DNA of 64,000 bases from Coleophoma eucalyptorum (GCA_026120035.1 JALRME010000073.1:1-64000), one strand, 5' to 3'. Shown: positions 11,113-22,257, counted from the stretch's first letter. Program-made: numbers and translations. The notes: generated by a model from the letters alone, not told the origin.

Positions 11113-12309
11113 TTAATCAAAAATATCCTGAAAAGTGCAGTAACGAGAGAAAACCCAAGCATTACGCCCATTTATTATGCGCTTGCTCCAGTCAGCTTTC
11201 AAAGTGGTCCTATTCTGATTCTTACGATCCCTGAAGATGAACTCGTCTTTTTTCATTGAATGTCGAATAACCTGGACATTTACTTTGATGTATTTCTGCT
11301 GAGGAGCGTCGATATCCATAGGGTCAGCAGGTCTGGTATTGGTACTGCTTGAAGCAGCAGCATTCTGTGTACTTGGTTGTCCGTACCCGTAATCAATGGC
11401 TGGAACTCTGGAGCCGCTTTGTTGTTGGTATTGGACACTTTGTTGTTGACTTGGTTGACCATAGTCGACGGTTGCAACTTCACTTGGTTGTCCATACCCG
11501 TAATCGATAGCTGGGACTCTGGGTCCGCTTTGTTGTTGATACTGGACACTTTGTTGTTGACTTGGTTGACCATATTCGACGGTTGCAACTTCACTTGGTT
11601 GTCCGTACCCGCCGTAATCGATAGCTGGGACTCTGGAGCCACTTTGTTGTTGACTTGGTTGTCCATAATCGACAGATTTAAAATTTTTGGACGGCAAATT
11701 CTGACCTCCATAGTCGCTCTGGCCGACGTGAGCTGAGGGTCCGAGCGCCTTCATTGAATTGAACCAGCCTTCCAAACTTGTATCCACTCCTACATCTTTG
11801 TACTCACTCCATTCTCCGTCGTTTCTCCTCTCATCGCCCTTATCACCCCAAAATGGAATCATTCGCCCCCCTTCATATTTCCAAAGCCTGACGTGAGCTC
11901 CGGCAGACGTTATAACGTAGACAAAAGGACCTTTATAGTAATCGACGTATTCCTTTGCGTAGCCCTTTGCTTGCCTCTCTAAAGCTGATAGACTATATGC
12001 CTGACTCGTTCGTGTTCGTTTGCATTCTGCAAAGCAAAGGACTCTGAGATCCTCGGTACCATCTTCAAGGTAACTGATGGCAAGGTCACAAGCCTTGTTA
12101 GATCCTGGATGGGGTGGGTGTTGACTCGTGACCCCATAGTTAAGGTCACTAAAGAGGTTTTGAGTTAATAAAACCTGTAACAAAGCAACGGTCTGAGACT
12201 CTTTCGGGTCTGCTATACCAGTGGTGAAGTTTGAAATATGAGCTCTGTGGTAATAAGCTTCTTGTAGTTTTGTTTTAATAAGTCCATGAGGTTCAAATGG
12301 TAAGGCCAT
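11113..12309 (-). CDS. PD-(D/E)XK-nuclease-like protein with Gln-rich repeats
   Basis: Single exon, 398 aa, starting MALPFEPHG (the frame stays open 24 codons further upstream, but this ATG fits better). Residues about 30-180 have a PD-(D/E)XK-like layout: ESQTVALLQVLL helix, CDLAISYLEDG with the Asp, then LCFAECKRTR giving E-x-K, then a strand-rich part (FVYVITSAGAHVRLW). This fold covers restriction-type nucleases and their inactive relatives in fungal accessory proteins. Residues 220-345 are low-complexity with a 37-aa repeat (DYGQPSQQQS core). The last 60 residues form a separate basic segment ending QDIFD. DNA cleavage is inferred only from the motif spacing; the family may bind rather than cut. 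Confidence 0.6.
   Translation of the reverse strand: MALPFEPHGLIKTKLQEAYYHRAHISNFTTGIADPKESQTVALLQVLLTQNLFSDLNYGVTSQHPPHPGSNKACDLAISYLEDGTEDLRVLCFAECKRTRTSQAYSLSALERQAKGYAKEYVDYYKGPFVYVITSAGAHVRLWKYEGGRMIPFWGDKGDERRNDGEWSEYKDVGVDTSLEGWFNSMKALGPSAHVGQSDYGGQNLPSKNFKSVDYGQPSQQQSGSRVPAIDYGGYGQPSEVATVEYGQPSQQQSVQYQQQSGPRVPAIDYGYGQPSEVATVDYGQPSQQQSVQYQQQSGSRVPAIDYGYGQPSTQNAAASSSTNTRPADPMDIDAPQQKYIKVNVQVIRHSMKKDEFIFRDRKNQNRTTLKADWSKRIINGRNAWVFSRYCTFQDIFD
11330..11690 (-). repeat. 111-bp coding tandem repeat
   Basis: Two full copies and one partial copy of a 37-codon unit (DYGQPSQQQS ... VPAIDYGYGQ ... PSEVATV) lie inside the PD-(D/E)XK-like gene. Copies are nearly identical at DNA level. The open frames on the other strand and in other frames here are repeat shadows. 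Confidence 0.85.
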
Positions 12310-13855
12310 GATAAGTGTGATAATGAATTCCACTGATATGAGATGGCAAGGGAGGTATTTATAAGATTGCTTTCCGTCCAAGAATAAGCTGCTGCCGACT
12401 CATCTTCAGAGCGAGTGGACTTGCAACTATTTTATGTAGCACACGCATAAGCTAATGTGACCAAAAACAAATCGGTATGCCACTCCTTCCCAAGTAGTAT
12501 CGATGCAGTGGTGGTAACCAATGGTTTGGCAACACCGCTCGGCTCGCTCTTGCTTCTTCTAGAATCCACATCCAACAAACGTCGAGCTCTCGGAGAGATA
12601 TTCTCAGAGGGGTAGTTAAAGGGTAATTGAGGGGCAATTAACGACTAGCGAAAGACCAGTTTAGCATAACGATAGCTACCAGGGAGGATAAAACAATAAG
12701 TTAACCTAATCAATATCATCTTTATTTGGTTCCCATATATTCATGGACTAGGGTTGGTACCAGTCACAGCCGACATCCAAACTTCTGTATCGTCTTTCTC
12801 CGACATGCTACAGTCAAAGTATGTCTCATCACTTAAATCCTCGTCTTCTCCACAGCTACGAAGTTTACGACTTGTTCAGTAACTACGCGGAGTTCATGAG
12901 TACTCCCTAGATTCAGCTACTGATTTCTCCTTCAGGCTACTTCAACCACCCTGAAATTATTCCCTCGAGTGTCAAACTCGACGAGTGCATAACATGCATG
13001 TCGGGAGAAGTAAAAGCGCTTTTTCTCAACTTCCTCCCGCTCTTTTATCAGTGCAGCGTTCCAATCATGTTCAAGCATCATGGATCCGTTTCTTCTGATA
13101 TAAAGAATAGCAGCAGAAATCAAAGGCACGAGGGGGCATTACAACTACACGATGAAACACGAATACAGCCGACACGTATTGTTCAACATATATGGGAAGA
13201 GAACGACATCTTCTTCCTTCGCCGGGCGCTTATTAGGATTGTTAATATATGGGAAGACCTCTGCCCAGGTGCCGGTACTTGTCTGTAAGCTTTGATGCAC
13301 AGGAGATAGCTTTACATAGAAATGAGGAAGAGAACAGTGGTTACGTAAGCGAGATACTGTCCTCTTTCGAGACAATTGGGGTTTGTCACGAAATGGGTCG
13401 ATTGAAGGAACTAGGCTTCACAAGATACAGTCAGAATTACAGCAGATGAGACTCTTTTATTGAGGCCGCCGACAGTGAAGTGGACAAGCTTCTTGCTGAG
13501 AAGCTATGGCCGTACCAGGATTCCAGATTACCTGAGACATAAAAGAAGCACTCCAAGAAGTAGGCTTGTAACATTACTAATTCAATGCGGAGCAAGTTTA
13601 TTTTATAGTTCTAAAGTAGATTTGGCTGCAAATTTAGGTGGCCTTTTACAACTTATTTGTGACTCACGCTAAGCACCACTTTTGTGCCCCTCCAAAGCGC
13701 CTCACGTGCTCTTTTATCTAGCAGCGGAGAAAATTACCCCTCCATCACGATCCCAGAGCCGGCAGAGGCTTTACAGTAGCACGACGTTCCGACACGACTT
13801 GTGCATTTGGCGCTTACCTGCGGTTTCGAAGCTGCCTCATAGTCCAAGGATTGCG
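12310..13855. other. gene fragments, no complete gene
   Basis: About 1.5 kb. On the plus strand, 13279-13543 reads like the end of a coding region (SSFETIGVCHEMGRLKELGF) broken by a TGA at 13447 and resuming EAADSEVDKLLAEKLWPY. On the minus strand, 12932-13129 has protein-like content (AALIKEREEVEKKRFYFS). Neither can be tied to a family, and splice support is lacking. Probably decayed genes. Confidence 0.4.
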
Positions 13856-14449
13856 ATGTCGAAAGATACTGGGTACAAGATACTCCTGACTGCACCAGCC
13901 ACGCGCGAGAAGATTGAGGCGGCGAAAGATGAAATATCAGAAGAGGAGCTACAAAAGCTTCAGCAAAAGAAATCTGGCCTAGGATTTGAAAGGCTAGGCG
14001 GTTGGGGCAAGAATAGCGAAGATCTTCTGCACGATGGGCTCGATGTAAGTCCATATTTCGGTGTTGTAGAAGGCGTGAAGCTAATCATGTAGCTCGATGA
14101 CGACGGGTTTCTTAGGGATTTACTACACGGATCATACAAGGAAGCCAAGACACTCATGACCCATGTTGTTGTCTGGATGCATAATACTTCGGCGTTACCT
14201 CGACTGAGAGCGGGTCGCGGTCGGGTGTTCATATACAGGGCTATTTACGAAACTCTCAGCCCAGAGAATGGCTTCTTTAAGCTTGTGGAGGGGTCGCATC
14301 GAATGACGCCGGAGCAGGTCAATCGTGCTAGTGCAGTAGACATACGTTTGGAGCCGGGCCAAACTATCATCGTCGATGGGGATGTAGTGATAGAGTATCC
14401 GCAAACAGGTGGGGGTGTTGGTCTCTTGAAATGTATCGAGAAACCGTGA
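13856..14449 (+). CDS. phytanoyl-CoA-dioxygenase-like protein
   Basis: Model: join(13856..14044,14093..14449), 181 aa. The 48-nt intron has a GTAAGT donor and a TAG acceptor. The sequence matches small fungal proteins related to phytanoyl-CoA dioxygenase: a helical N-terminus (EEELQKLQQKKSGLGFERLG), MTHVVVWMHNTSALPRLRAG, GFFKLVEGSHRM and a C-terminal LEPGQTIIVDGD...EYPQTGGG. The family uses Fe(II) and 2-oxoglutarate. Here the His of GSHRM is kept, but a clear HxD metal pair is not visible, so the copy may be inactive or non-canonical. Start chosen at MSKDTGYK; the frame extends upstream but without coding character. Confidence 0.75.
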
Positions 14450-14653
14450 GAGCTCCACAAGGCTTGATTGCGAAGGTTAGATGGCACCAAATGGACATGG
14501 CAAATATGATATTTAGGGATGAGGGGAATTATCTTGTTGCTATAAGAGCTATGAGAGAGGATTGCAATTTGCGGGTAGAGTGATCTAGGTGGCCCACTGG
14601 TTACTTTATCGTATCAACGCCCACGGCAGAAGAGAATTTCCGCTTTGCGGTTG

Positions 14654-16592
14654 TCAGAATCCAACCAGGGTTGCCTGTCTCGAAGTTACATATTCACTAG
14701 CCATCTCAAAGTCGTTTTCTTGACTTATACTAGATTCTAGATGCTCGGGGGGGTTGAAAGGTAAGGCCGCCGGGTCATCTTGGAAGTCAAACCAAATACT
14801 GTTTGGCAACGCTGCTGGATCATCCTGAATGTCAAAAAGCCAGCTTTGGTCTATAATTTGCAATGCTGCTGGGTCATCATGAAAGTCGGGAGCCGCCTGT
14901 AGCATCGTGTTTGAGTTAATAAACCCATGGCGCTTCTCCAACTGTGACGAGTTGGCCGCCTGTTGAGCTCTAAAGTTGAAATCTACGCCCTGCTCAAATT
15001 CTAATGCTGTAGTGATATTGTTGATGTCATGCGTATGAGTGGCAGAAGCCACAGTATCGTGACAATCAGAATGGCCGGGGTTGACTTGCGGGATTATAGA
15101 TTCATGAGCAGGTAGATGACAATATGGGTCTTGAGATAGCCTGGATGAAATTTCCGCTGCAGCAAGCAATTCCTGCATCCGGCCATCTGCAGGCCTTCTT
15201 GGTTCATCTGACAGAAGAATTCGATGTGGAACAGGTCGCGCATTCGAAGAAAAGCTGACTGCATGATTCCGCCTCGCTTCGTTCTCACCAACACCACGTC
15301 GATACTCGGTGCGAGGCTTCTTGGAAGTCTGATATTCTGTTCTATCCACTCTTCTTTTGGGCTTTTTGCGGGTGGATCTAGCGTATGTCTCTAGCAAAAA
15401 TGGCATGTTAGTTTGCGTAGGCAAGAAGAGGGAAAATATCGAGAACATACCTTGACAGCTGCTCTTGGCCTTCGGTTGCAGTTTTGACCGTTTAGATGGA
15501 CGAAGAGGCCGGGACAAAATAGCAGCATCCAATGCTGTAGAATCATGTTCATCGGTCCAGAGAGCCTTCTTAAGTTCATTGGCTACATCATCCATCCTAG
15601 CCTTCCAGATACTTTGTTTTTCTAAGGTATCTTCCTTCTCGGGAGAGAAATCTTCGCAATACTTCCGTATCAGCATGTACACTTCAGGGGTACATTTCTC
15701 CCTATTAGGCCACTATCAGTACAAATCAGTCTATAGCTTTCGAGGGCTTACATCCGATCGGAGGCGACATCTCCCAGGGCTAAGAGCATTCTACGCGGCA
15801 AATGACTAAATCTTTCGCCAGCTCGAAGACGCGCTGCTACCGTATTCCTCATGACTTCCTCTCTGTCCCTTGTATCAAAGCACAATGAGGTGATAAAAGC
15901 AGATGAGATTGATTTGTGGCTCTGGCCTGGAGTAACGTCCAATCGCCCCTCCTCAGCTAGTCGTCGGACCCTTTCTTCGACTGCAACTCGAGCCTCATAA
16001 AGTCTAACAAGGCAGATACGTTTCCGTATGGGATTTGTGATTTGAGAATCATCGGAGTGATCCATCAGTTCCGAAAGACTGCGAATAGCGTCCTGTGGCT
16101 CTAAGCATGACAATGTTCCAGTGCGTCCCCAAAAGACAAGTGGATCGCGAAGCCAATCAAGCACTCGAACATCGAGAAATGTCGTAATTTTTGCTTGTTT
16201 CTTCTGAAATGTTGTCTCAAACCAGATGAAGTCATTGTGGGCATTTTTTTGTTGCAAAGTATTTGTCAAGTCGTTACGAGGCGATTCGTAGGATTGAAAA
16301 TAGCGTTCAATCTCTTGAAAATTTGATTGAAGAGCTGCCACCTCAATTGAGCTAGTCATACGCTCAATCAGCTGTGCAAGACTCTAGTTTTTGATCCTGT
16401 CAGCGTGCTTCAATACAGTCTGGTCGGATTGCTATACATCATCCTGTTCCCGAAGAACTTCTGCAATTGCTTTCGTGCTTCCCTGAACAAGATTTAATTG
16501 CTGTCGGCCGACAATTAGAATATGTATATATTTAGAATCCTTTTATAAATTGGTCATACCTCATCGTTAAGTCTACTGAGTATGGTTCCCAT
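14654..16592 (-). CDS. five-exon protein of unknown function
   Basis: Model: complement(join(14654..15390,15451..15701,15752..16383,16438..16500,16560..16592)), 571 aa. All four introns (50-60 nt) have GT-AG ends and restore frame. The N-terminal 230 residues are helical and charged (STKAIAEVLREQDD, QSNFQEIERYFQSY, LYEARVAVEERVRRLAEEG), like N-terminal signalling domains of fungal STAND proteins, but no NTPase follows. The middle is basic (TRKKPKRRV, a possible nuclear signal). The C-terminus has three DDPAAL motifs spaced about 15-20 residues apart. Function unknown. It is divergently arranged with the RasGEF-like gene, with a strong hairpin between them. Confidence 0.65.
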
Positions 16593-17118
16593 AGCTGATT
16601 GTTCTTTGAAGTGAGCTTCGTAGGTGAGGTCGATGATGGGTGAGTGAGGTGAACAATGTCGATGTCGACAGACGCTAAGAGCTGCGGACCCCTGCTAAGC
16701 TTTCTTTCGTGTCGAAAGAAAGCTCAGCAGGGTGCCCTTAACGGCTGATAGGGGAAAGTGGGCGGATGAGTTCCCCGGCTCTACCCGGCCCTAAACCAAC
16801 TCCATTATGGCCAATTCAGCAGCCTGCTGTGGGCTATGGGCGGCGCGGCAATACTACAGAACCCCGACTTACCAAGAACCAACTTCAATCGTCAAATCCA
16901 ATTTTGATGCCAGTCCATGATTTCGTCCTGCTCCCTCTGTGGAGCTATTGAATCGCAGATCGTTTTGCATAAGTTTACTGCAAACATTTCACGATATAAG
17001 ATCACGTCTGAAGAATGAGGCAGTCAGCAAGCGCACTTGTTCTCACTGCCGCCTTGCATTCTTCCATTCATTGCATATTCAGTCATCATTCGAATACGAT
17101 CACAATCATTAACACAAC
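16593..17118. other. divergent intergenic region
   Basis: 525 bp between two divergently transcribed genes, so it should hold both promoters. It contains the 43-bp hairpin at 16690-16732. The last 50 bp before 17119 are rich in CA/TC. Confidence 0.5.
16690..16732. repeat. 20-bp inverted repeat, 3-nt loop
   Basis: CCCTGCTAAGCTTTCTTTCG, loop TGT, CGAAAGAAAGCTCAGCAGGG. The arms pair with a single mismatch. It could be a palindromic regulatory site, a transposon remnant or an RNA hairpin in a 5' leader. Confidence 0.85.
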
Positions 17119-19180
17119 ATGGTAGCTTATAACCTTGATTCGGCGGAGATTTCAGGTCCTACGATAGTTCCACAAGTCAAGTTGGATGATTACTCCTTTG
17201 CACGGCGGATGGAAACTGTGGCTGAGGGAGTACTCAAGGAAACGAAGGAACTAAGTGATGTTCAGCTTATTCTCAGATTTTTGTTCCGCGATCGCGCCAT
17301 TCCTATTAAGCTGCTATCCGAACGTCCGAAGTTTTTGCTCGATGACTTTTGGACTCAGCTCCATGGAAACAGCCCTGGCGGGCTGAGCGACTACAGTAAC
17401 ACTTACAAGGCTGAGAGGCTTGTGGAAAGCCTACGAAAAACAAAACCATTATATACTCTAATCGGGGACAAGTCTTGGCTTATATCACTTATGACTTCCT
17501 CTGACTCTGCTATCACAATCGCCGAGAACTTCGATAGGTACATCGACTTAGCATTCCGATACATTCCTTTGGATTCCTGGATCAGATATCTTCTTGGAAC
17601 TCGTGACCTTTTGGTCCTGAATCTCCTTGAATGGGTTTCAGGGTTGCAGAAGGGCCTTGCTGAATACTTTCGGGGACATCGCAGCTTGGCTTTAAAATGG
17701 CAATTTGAGAGTGAGAGTGGAAGTACTCATCCATTTTTGCGGGGGCAACTACTAATAGTGTGTATAGAAACTGTCACTTATGCACCCTCTAACATACTGG
17801 ATGATCTCGACTAGTTTAAAAGAGTACGAGAAGCCTACCTCTCCCCTTGATATTTTGCACTTCTTGGTAGATCCAATCCAAGAACAGATGAAGGATTACA
17901 ACCTTCTTGCTATGCTTAGACGGTTTTCAATCCTAGCTACTCGCTTCGAAGAAAACATAGTCAATGCTATTGATGATATCGACTGGCAAAGACCTTTCTC
18001 AACCGAGTTCGACTTCTTGGATAGGATTAATACCTACGGGCCACAGAAAATGGCCAGTATGTTGGTAGTTGCTGATAGGGAAGCTTTCAGCGAAATTTCT
18101 CTCAAGGACGTTACTGATCCGAAGAGTCCTCGCTTGAAAAAAATCGGTCGTAAATGGTCCGCACTCAGTAGCGACGTAAAGGCATGTGCTATTGCTACGA
18201 AACCTTTAGTAAAAATCATTAGCGAAATTATCAAGGTAAGCAGTCTCCTGTTACTAGGGAGGTCATTTATTAAGTTGATGCCTAGCACTTGATATCCATG
18301 CGTAACTATAACTCCGGAATGGCTATGTTAATAGGCCTTGAAAATGGAAATGCTCTATCGGAAGAAGTATCGCATCTCCGTTATCTTGTTAATCGAGAAA
18401 ACAACTACGCTACATACCGAGCACTTATGTTGGAGAAGCCTGGAATTTTATGGCCTTTCCCTCATATTAGGGAGGTACATCGAACTGAGCTTTATTCTGT
18501 TTTCTTTCAGTTCGTACAATTTTATGATCGCAAAGAAGTGGTAGAAGAATCAGCCGGTATGTCATATCTGCAGACATATTGTCAATTCTTGTATATCTGT
18601 TGTACTTCTTGCACATGATAGTAATCTCAATTCCGTAGCCATAAATAACTGTCTACTAGTTGATAATATTTCGCAACTATGCCAGAGTAGGAAACCAGCT
18701 ACCAGGGATTCTACAAAAAGAAAGTTTCAACCAGATCCTGATACCAAAACCGATCCATGCCCGAAAGGCATCGCGCAATCAAAACCCCTCCAAGTCTCCT
18801 CGCCGCCTAAGCCGTTTCTCAGCGTTGTATTAAACCCAAAAACCGAAGCTATGGATTTGGGTATCATGACTGTTACCTCTAACGGGAACGATTCGGCTTA
18901 TACGCAATGGCCTGAAACGGAAATGCCAGTAAATGACGCAGAGAAGAGGAGTCAACTTGGTCACGGAAAAATAAGTAATGTTAAAGTTTTAGACGGGATG
19001 GCAACTCATTGTATCACGTATCTACGGGCAAATGGTGACATAGAAATTAGAAAAGGCTGTCTGCCAGATTCAGGTGATATTGCTGTTGAGGAGCCGAAAA
19101 GTATGGAGGGATACGATGAGACAAGGCTAGAATGTAAGGCCCCCGTTGCTCGATTTAGATATATCCTGCTAATGGACTAA
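17119..19180 (+). CDS. RasGEF (Cdc25-type) domain protein, divergent
   Basis: Model: join(17119..17759,17815..18235,18286..18556,18639..19180), 624 aa. Residues about 215-450 follow the Cdc25 RasGEF layout: SPLDILHFLVDP near the start of the domain, then WSALSSDVKACAIA, then RNYNSGMAMLIGLENG, NRENNYATYRALM and an IxWPFPHI segment. RasGEFs load GTP on Ras-type GTPases at membranes. The N-terminal 200 residues may act like a RasGEF_N region. The roughly 170-residue tail is Pro/Ser/Lys-rich and unlike known regulators. Intron 1 uses GTGTAT and intron 3 is 82 nt. A DNA copy from intron 2 to intron 3 lies inverted at 21800-22196, confirming the intron positions. Exchange activity is inferred. Confidence 0.65.
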
Positions 19181-19681
19181 GGTCAAAATTTCCAAAGATT
19201 TAATGCGCCAAAGGAACGCCCTAGTGTCGATGGAAGAACTTATAGGTTAAATCTGCAACAAGCGCTCCAACAAGAAGCCAGAAGAAGGTCCTGCAATAAT
19301 GTCAACACTTGGCTGTCACATACGAAACTCACCTATTCAAAACCTTTGTAGTATACTTCCGAATTCAGGCTAGCTCTGTGTCCAGTCCTGTTCAATTATA
19401 TTCCTCACGTGTTTTCCATACTCCTCTACCATGTAATATAGGATAGAAAGAGCATCTAAAATTTGACGTCACGTCTACTTATACGACCCCAGGCATTCGT
19501 TTCTTGGCCTATCAAACAATGACAGGAAGATCCTCATGCAAGGATGCATACAGGGCCAGTCACTGCAATCTCACCGCAGTTGAAGCAATACAACAAATAG
19601 CTTATTTAGCAGACGTGATCTTGACCCTTCTAGTGCCCCTTATAAAAGCGTCACCTTTGCCAGAGTCTCAGTCGTACAAAA
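19181..19681. other. no supported gene
   Basis: 500 bp between the RasGEF-like gene and the next gene on the same strand. No exon recognised. Confidence 0.5.
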
Positions 19682-20460
19682 ATGCCTCAACTTCAATTCT
19701 CTTGTGTGTGGGCAGAATCCGGGTCTCGTGCTTCAATTATTACAGGATCGGAAATTACCTATCAATTTGTGCTCTTTGAATATCTTCAGACTCATAAAGC
19801 TCAACTATTCGAATTCACATACAGGGACGAGCCAGGCAGAGGTTTTGCCGGATACAAAACGAACAATCACTTGATAGCATTCTTCCTTTATCAATTGCCT
19901 TGTTATGGCGCCCTGGGCCAAGGTATGCGAGGTGTCTGGAATGTCATGAAAGGTGATGAGACAACTGGCATAAGTCTGTAAGGAGACTATTATCATCTAC
20001 TACTTGGTGATTTTCGGCTAAACCTTCCAGATTTTTTGAGTCAATTTATCAAAACGATCCTCGGAAATCTTCCCGCAATAAAATGGTCGCAAAAATCAAT
20101 GAATACGAGCAATATATTCTAAACCACCGCGCTGTTGATCACAATAGGCTAGACACCCAACTTGATCTACTAGAACTGTCCAATTTCATCTGCGATGCCT
20201 TTTGGAGGTATTGGGAGAATCAACCGCTAAGAACGAGCCTCTTTGTGGATATAAATGAGTATAGAAGATGTTGTATAAAAGGGTACGGCTTTGAAGCAAT
20301 CTCTGCATTAGGATTATTCATAGAACGTAAGGGCAAAGGGCCAAAGGAGATATCAATTGCCAGGGCCGACGAAATGGATTGGCTTTGTAAAGAAATAGAT
20401 GCGGCTGTGACGATAAGCCCACTTTCACGTCTGTTAGTGCTTGAGGCCGATACAGAATGA
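19682..20460 (+). CDS. hypothetical protein, 241 aa
   Basis: Model: join(19682..19977,20031..20460). The 53-nt intron has a GTAAGG donor, a GCTAAAC branch-like site and a CCAG acceptor. The N-terminal part is globular-looking (QFSCVWAESGSRAS, ITYQFVLFEYL). The second exon is helical and charged (NEYEQYILNHRAVDHNRL, DEMDWLCKEIDAAV). No signal peptide or membrane span. Not recognised as a known family. Coding composition is good across both exons. Confidence 0.6.
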
Positions 20461-20695
20461 TTCTAGCTATAACGTTGAGGAACTGCGTTCGATTTCGCGT
20501 CCGTTTATTCAATACATACGTTCATCTTATCAAGAGCACAAACCTCGAAAATCGTTGATATTTTTAGTATTCCTTAGCCACAACTATTGTTATTAGCTCT
20601 CTTTCTGTATTCCACTCATATTACTATAAAGGCTCGCATAGCCAATCTTCAACCTGTTCTTCCATATACTCCACATTATAACTTCTCACCACATT

Positions 20696-21154
20696 ATGTC
20701 TGGTAGTGGGGGATACTACAAGTACAGATGCAAGTACTGGCTTACATTCAATTGCCCACATTGGGTCTGGGTCAATAACGCACCATGCGCGCACTGCCTT
20801 GTAAGTCGTTCTCTAGAATATTGCCAAGATGCTGTACTTAAATTTTACTCAGGCTGACGGTCGAGAATCTGATATTGAGGGACTATTCAGGAGCTGTATC
20901 GATCAGGAAAAACCTATGGCAGGTAAGGCTTCTTATCGTTTCTTGGGATAATACTCATTAGGGTAGAAAAACTCGAGCCGGATACAGACCTAGCAATAAA
21001 AGGAATGGACAATTCATCAAGAGTTTTCGGGCTGTTGGGGGACGACGACTTTCACAAGCTCCTGACTACTTCAACCTATTATGAACGGGCTGGGGACACA
21101 ATATCTGAGTTGCAATTGATGATGATAAATTCATCAAGATTCCAGCCATCGTAA
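20696..21154 (+). CDS. small Cys-rich protein, 120 aa
   Basis: Model: join(20696..20800,20853..20922,20967..21154). The first exon carries a Cys/His pattern (YRCKYW, FNCPHW, APCAHC) suggesting a small zinc-binding module. The third exon is helical (GLLGDDDFHKLLTTSTYYER). Intron 1 (52 nt) has GTAAGT; intron 2 is only 44 nt and its acceptor (GGTAG) is the weaker part of the model. A 100-bp copy of exon 3 sits at 10.46 kb. The Cys pattern is reminiscent of the small protein at 23592, but the sequences are not clearly homologous. Function unknown. Confidence 0.55.
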
Positions 21155-21487
21155 GATGCCTATGCCGGAATTGCCTAGCTTCGGCGTATTTGTCCAAGTG
21201 TATCTACCGCAGCAAATGCACTAGTTTAAGAACATATTGCCTTTGACAATGCGAGTAAAACCAGAACTTAAATCAATAAACAATCAATCAAGCAAAAAAG
21301 ACCCTCTTCCTCCGATAAAACTTCAATGCCCTTGATTATAACTGCCCTTACTTACGTGAATATATCATTTGGATATGCTACAATGCCTTGTAACTCAGGC
21401 CGATATTTCCATAGGTAAGGATATAATCAGGACCTCACAACAATTCCTCACTCTACAGATCTCTCACTCTTCGAAGGTTACAATACA
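21155..21487. other. no supported gene
   Basis: About 330 bp, AT-rich, between the small Cys-rich gene and the APH fragment. Nothing recognised. Confidence 0.5.
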
Positions 21488-21799
21488 ATGACTATACCCA
21501 TCCACTTCCCATACATCAGGGACCTCGAAGAATTACCTGCACCTCTGCCAACAACGTCAGAAATATTTGCATCGAATGAGATTATTAAGGGAACCTAGGC
21601 TTGGGCAATTAGAAAAGTTGTCGGTGTTGGCGAACATTTTAATGTCAAATACAGCCCATCTAATGATGCGATCGAAGGTGAGAATCTATTCTTCCTTGAG
21701 CAGAATAATCTCCGAGGATTTGCCCCTCGACTATATGCAATGTGGAGGGAGGTTGATGGAACTCTATTCCTTGTAATGGAACGTTTATGGCCTGCTGAA
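21488..21799 (+). pseudogene. 5' half of an APH-type kinase gene, with a nonsense codon
   Basis: The frame starts MTIPIHFPYIRDLEELP and is interrupted by TAG at 21596-21598. It then continues in the same frame as AIRKVVGVGEHFNVKYSP, IEGENLFFLE and LFLVMERLWP. These are the glycine/lysine, Glu and hinge segments of the N-lobe of fungal APH/choline-kinase-like proteins. Everything after the hinge is absent: at about 21800 the sequence switches to an inverted piece of the RasGEF-like gene. The gene is therefore both truncated and nonsense-mutated. The complementary 3' half of a similar gene lies at 3173-3695. Confidence 0.75.
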
Positions 21800-22196
21800 G
21801 CCGTTATGATGAAGATGATCTACAAAATGTCTGCAGATTTGACTTACCAGTTGGTTCTTCTTTCCCTTCTTTTGCCCTGCCCATAACATTAATTAACAAA
21901 TGCCCATCTGGGTTTCTATCAAAATATCGTATGAATTGAAAGAAATCAGAATAACACTGAGTTAGTTTTATCTCCTTCATATGAGGTGAAACCCATAAAA
22001 TCCTAGGGTTCTCCGCCATAAATGCTCGGTATACAGCGTAGTTGTTTTCAGAATTAAGAAGATGGCGGAGATACGATAGTTTATCCGATAGAGTATATCC
22101 ATTCTTAAGACCTATTAATATAGCCATTCCTGAATTATAGTCACGAAAGGATATCAAGCACTATACATCGACTTAATAAATAACTTCCCTAGTAAT
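21800..22196 (-). pseudogene. inverted fragment of the RasGEF-like gene
   Basis: The minus strand matches the gene at 17119-19180 from within its intron 2, through exon 3 (RDYNSGMAILIGLKNG for RNYNSGMAMLIGLENG; NSENNYAVYRAFM), into intron 3 (TCTGCAGACAT shared). About 14 extra residues follow the DRN position. Intron sequence is kept, so this is a DNA-level copy, not a retrocopy. It ends beside a TA/TG microsatellite at one side and the APH fragment at the other. Confidence 0.85.
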
Positions 22197-22217
22197 ATAC
22201 GACATGCTGAAGTGGAT

Positions 22218-22218
22218 C

Positions 22219-22257
<39 letters not shown>

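Noticed and set aside
11280..11736. Other-frame and antisense proteins across the Q-rich repeat
   Set aside because: Products of a tandem repeat whose period is a multiple of three; the 398-aa frame has domain support.
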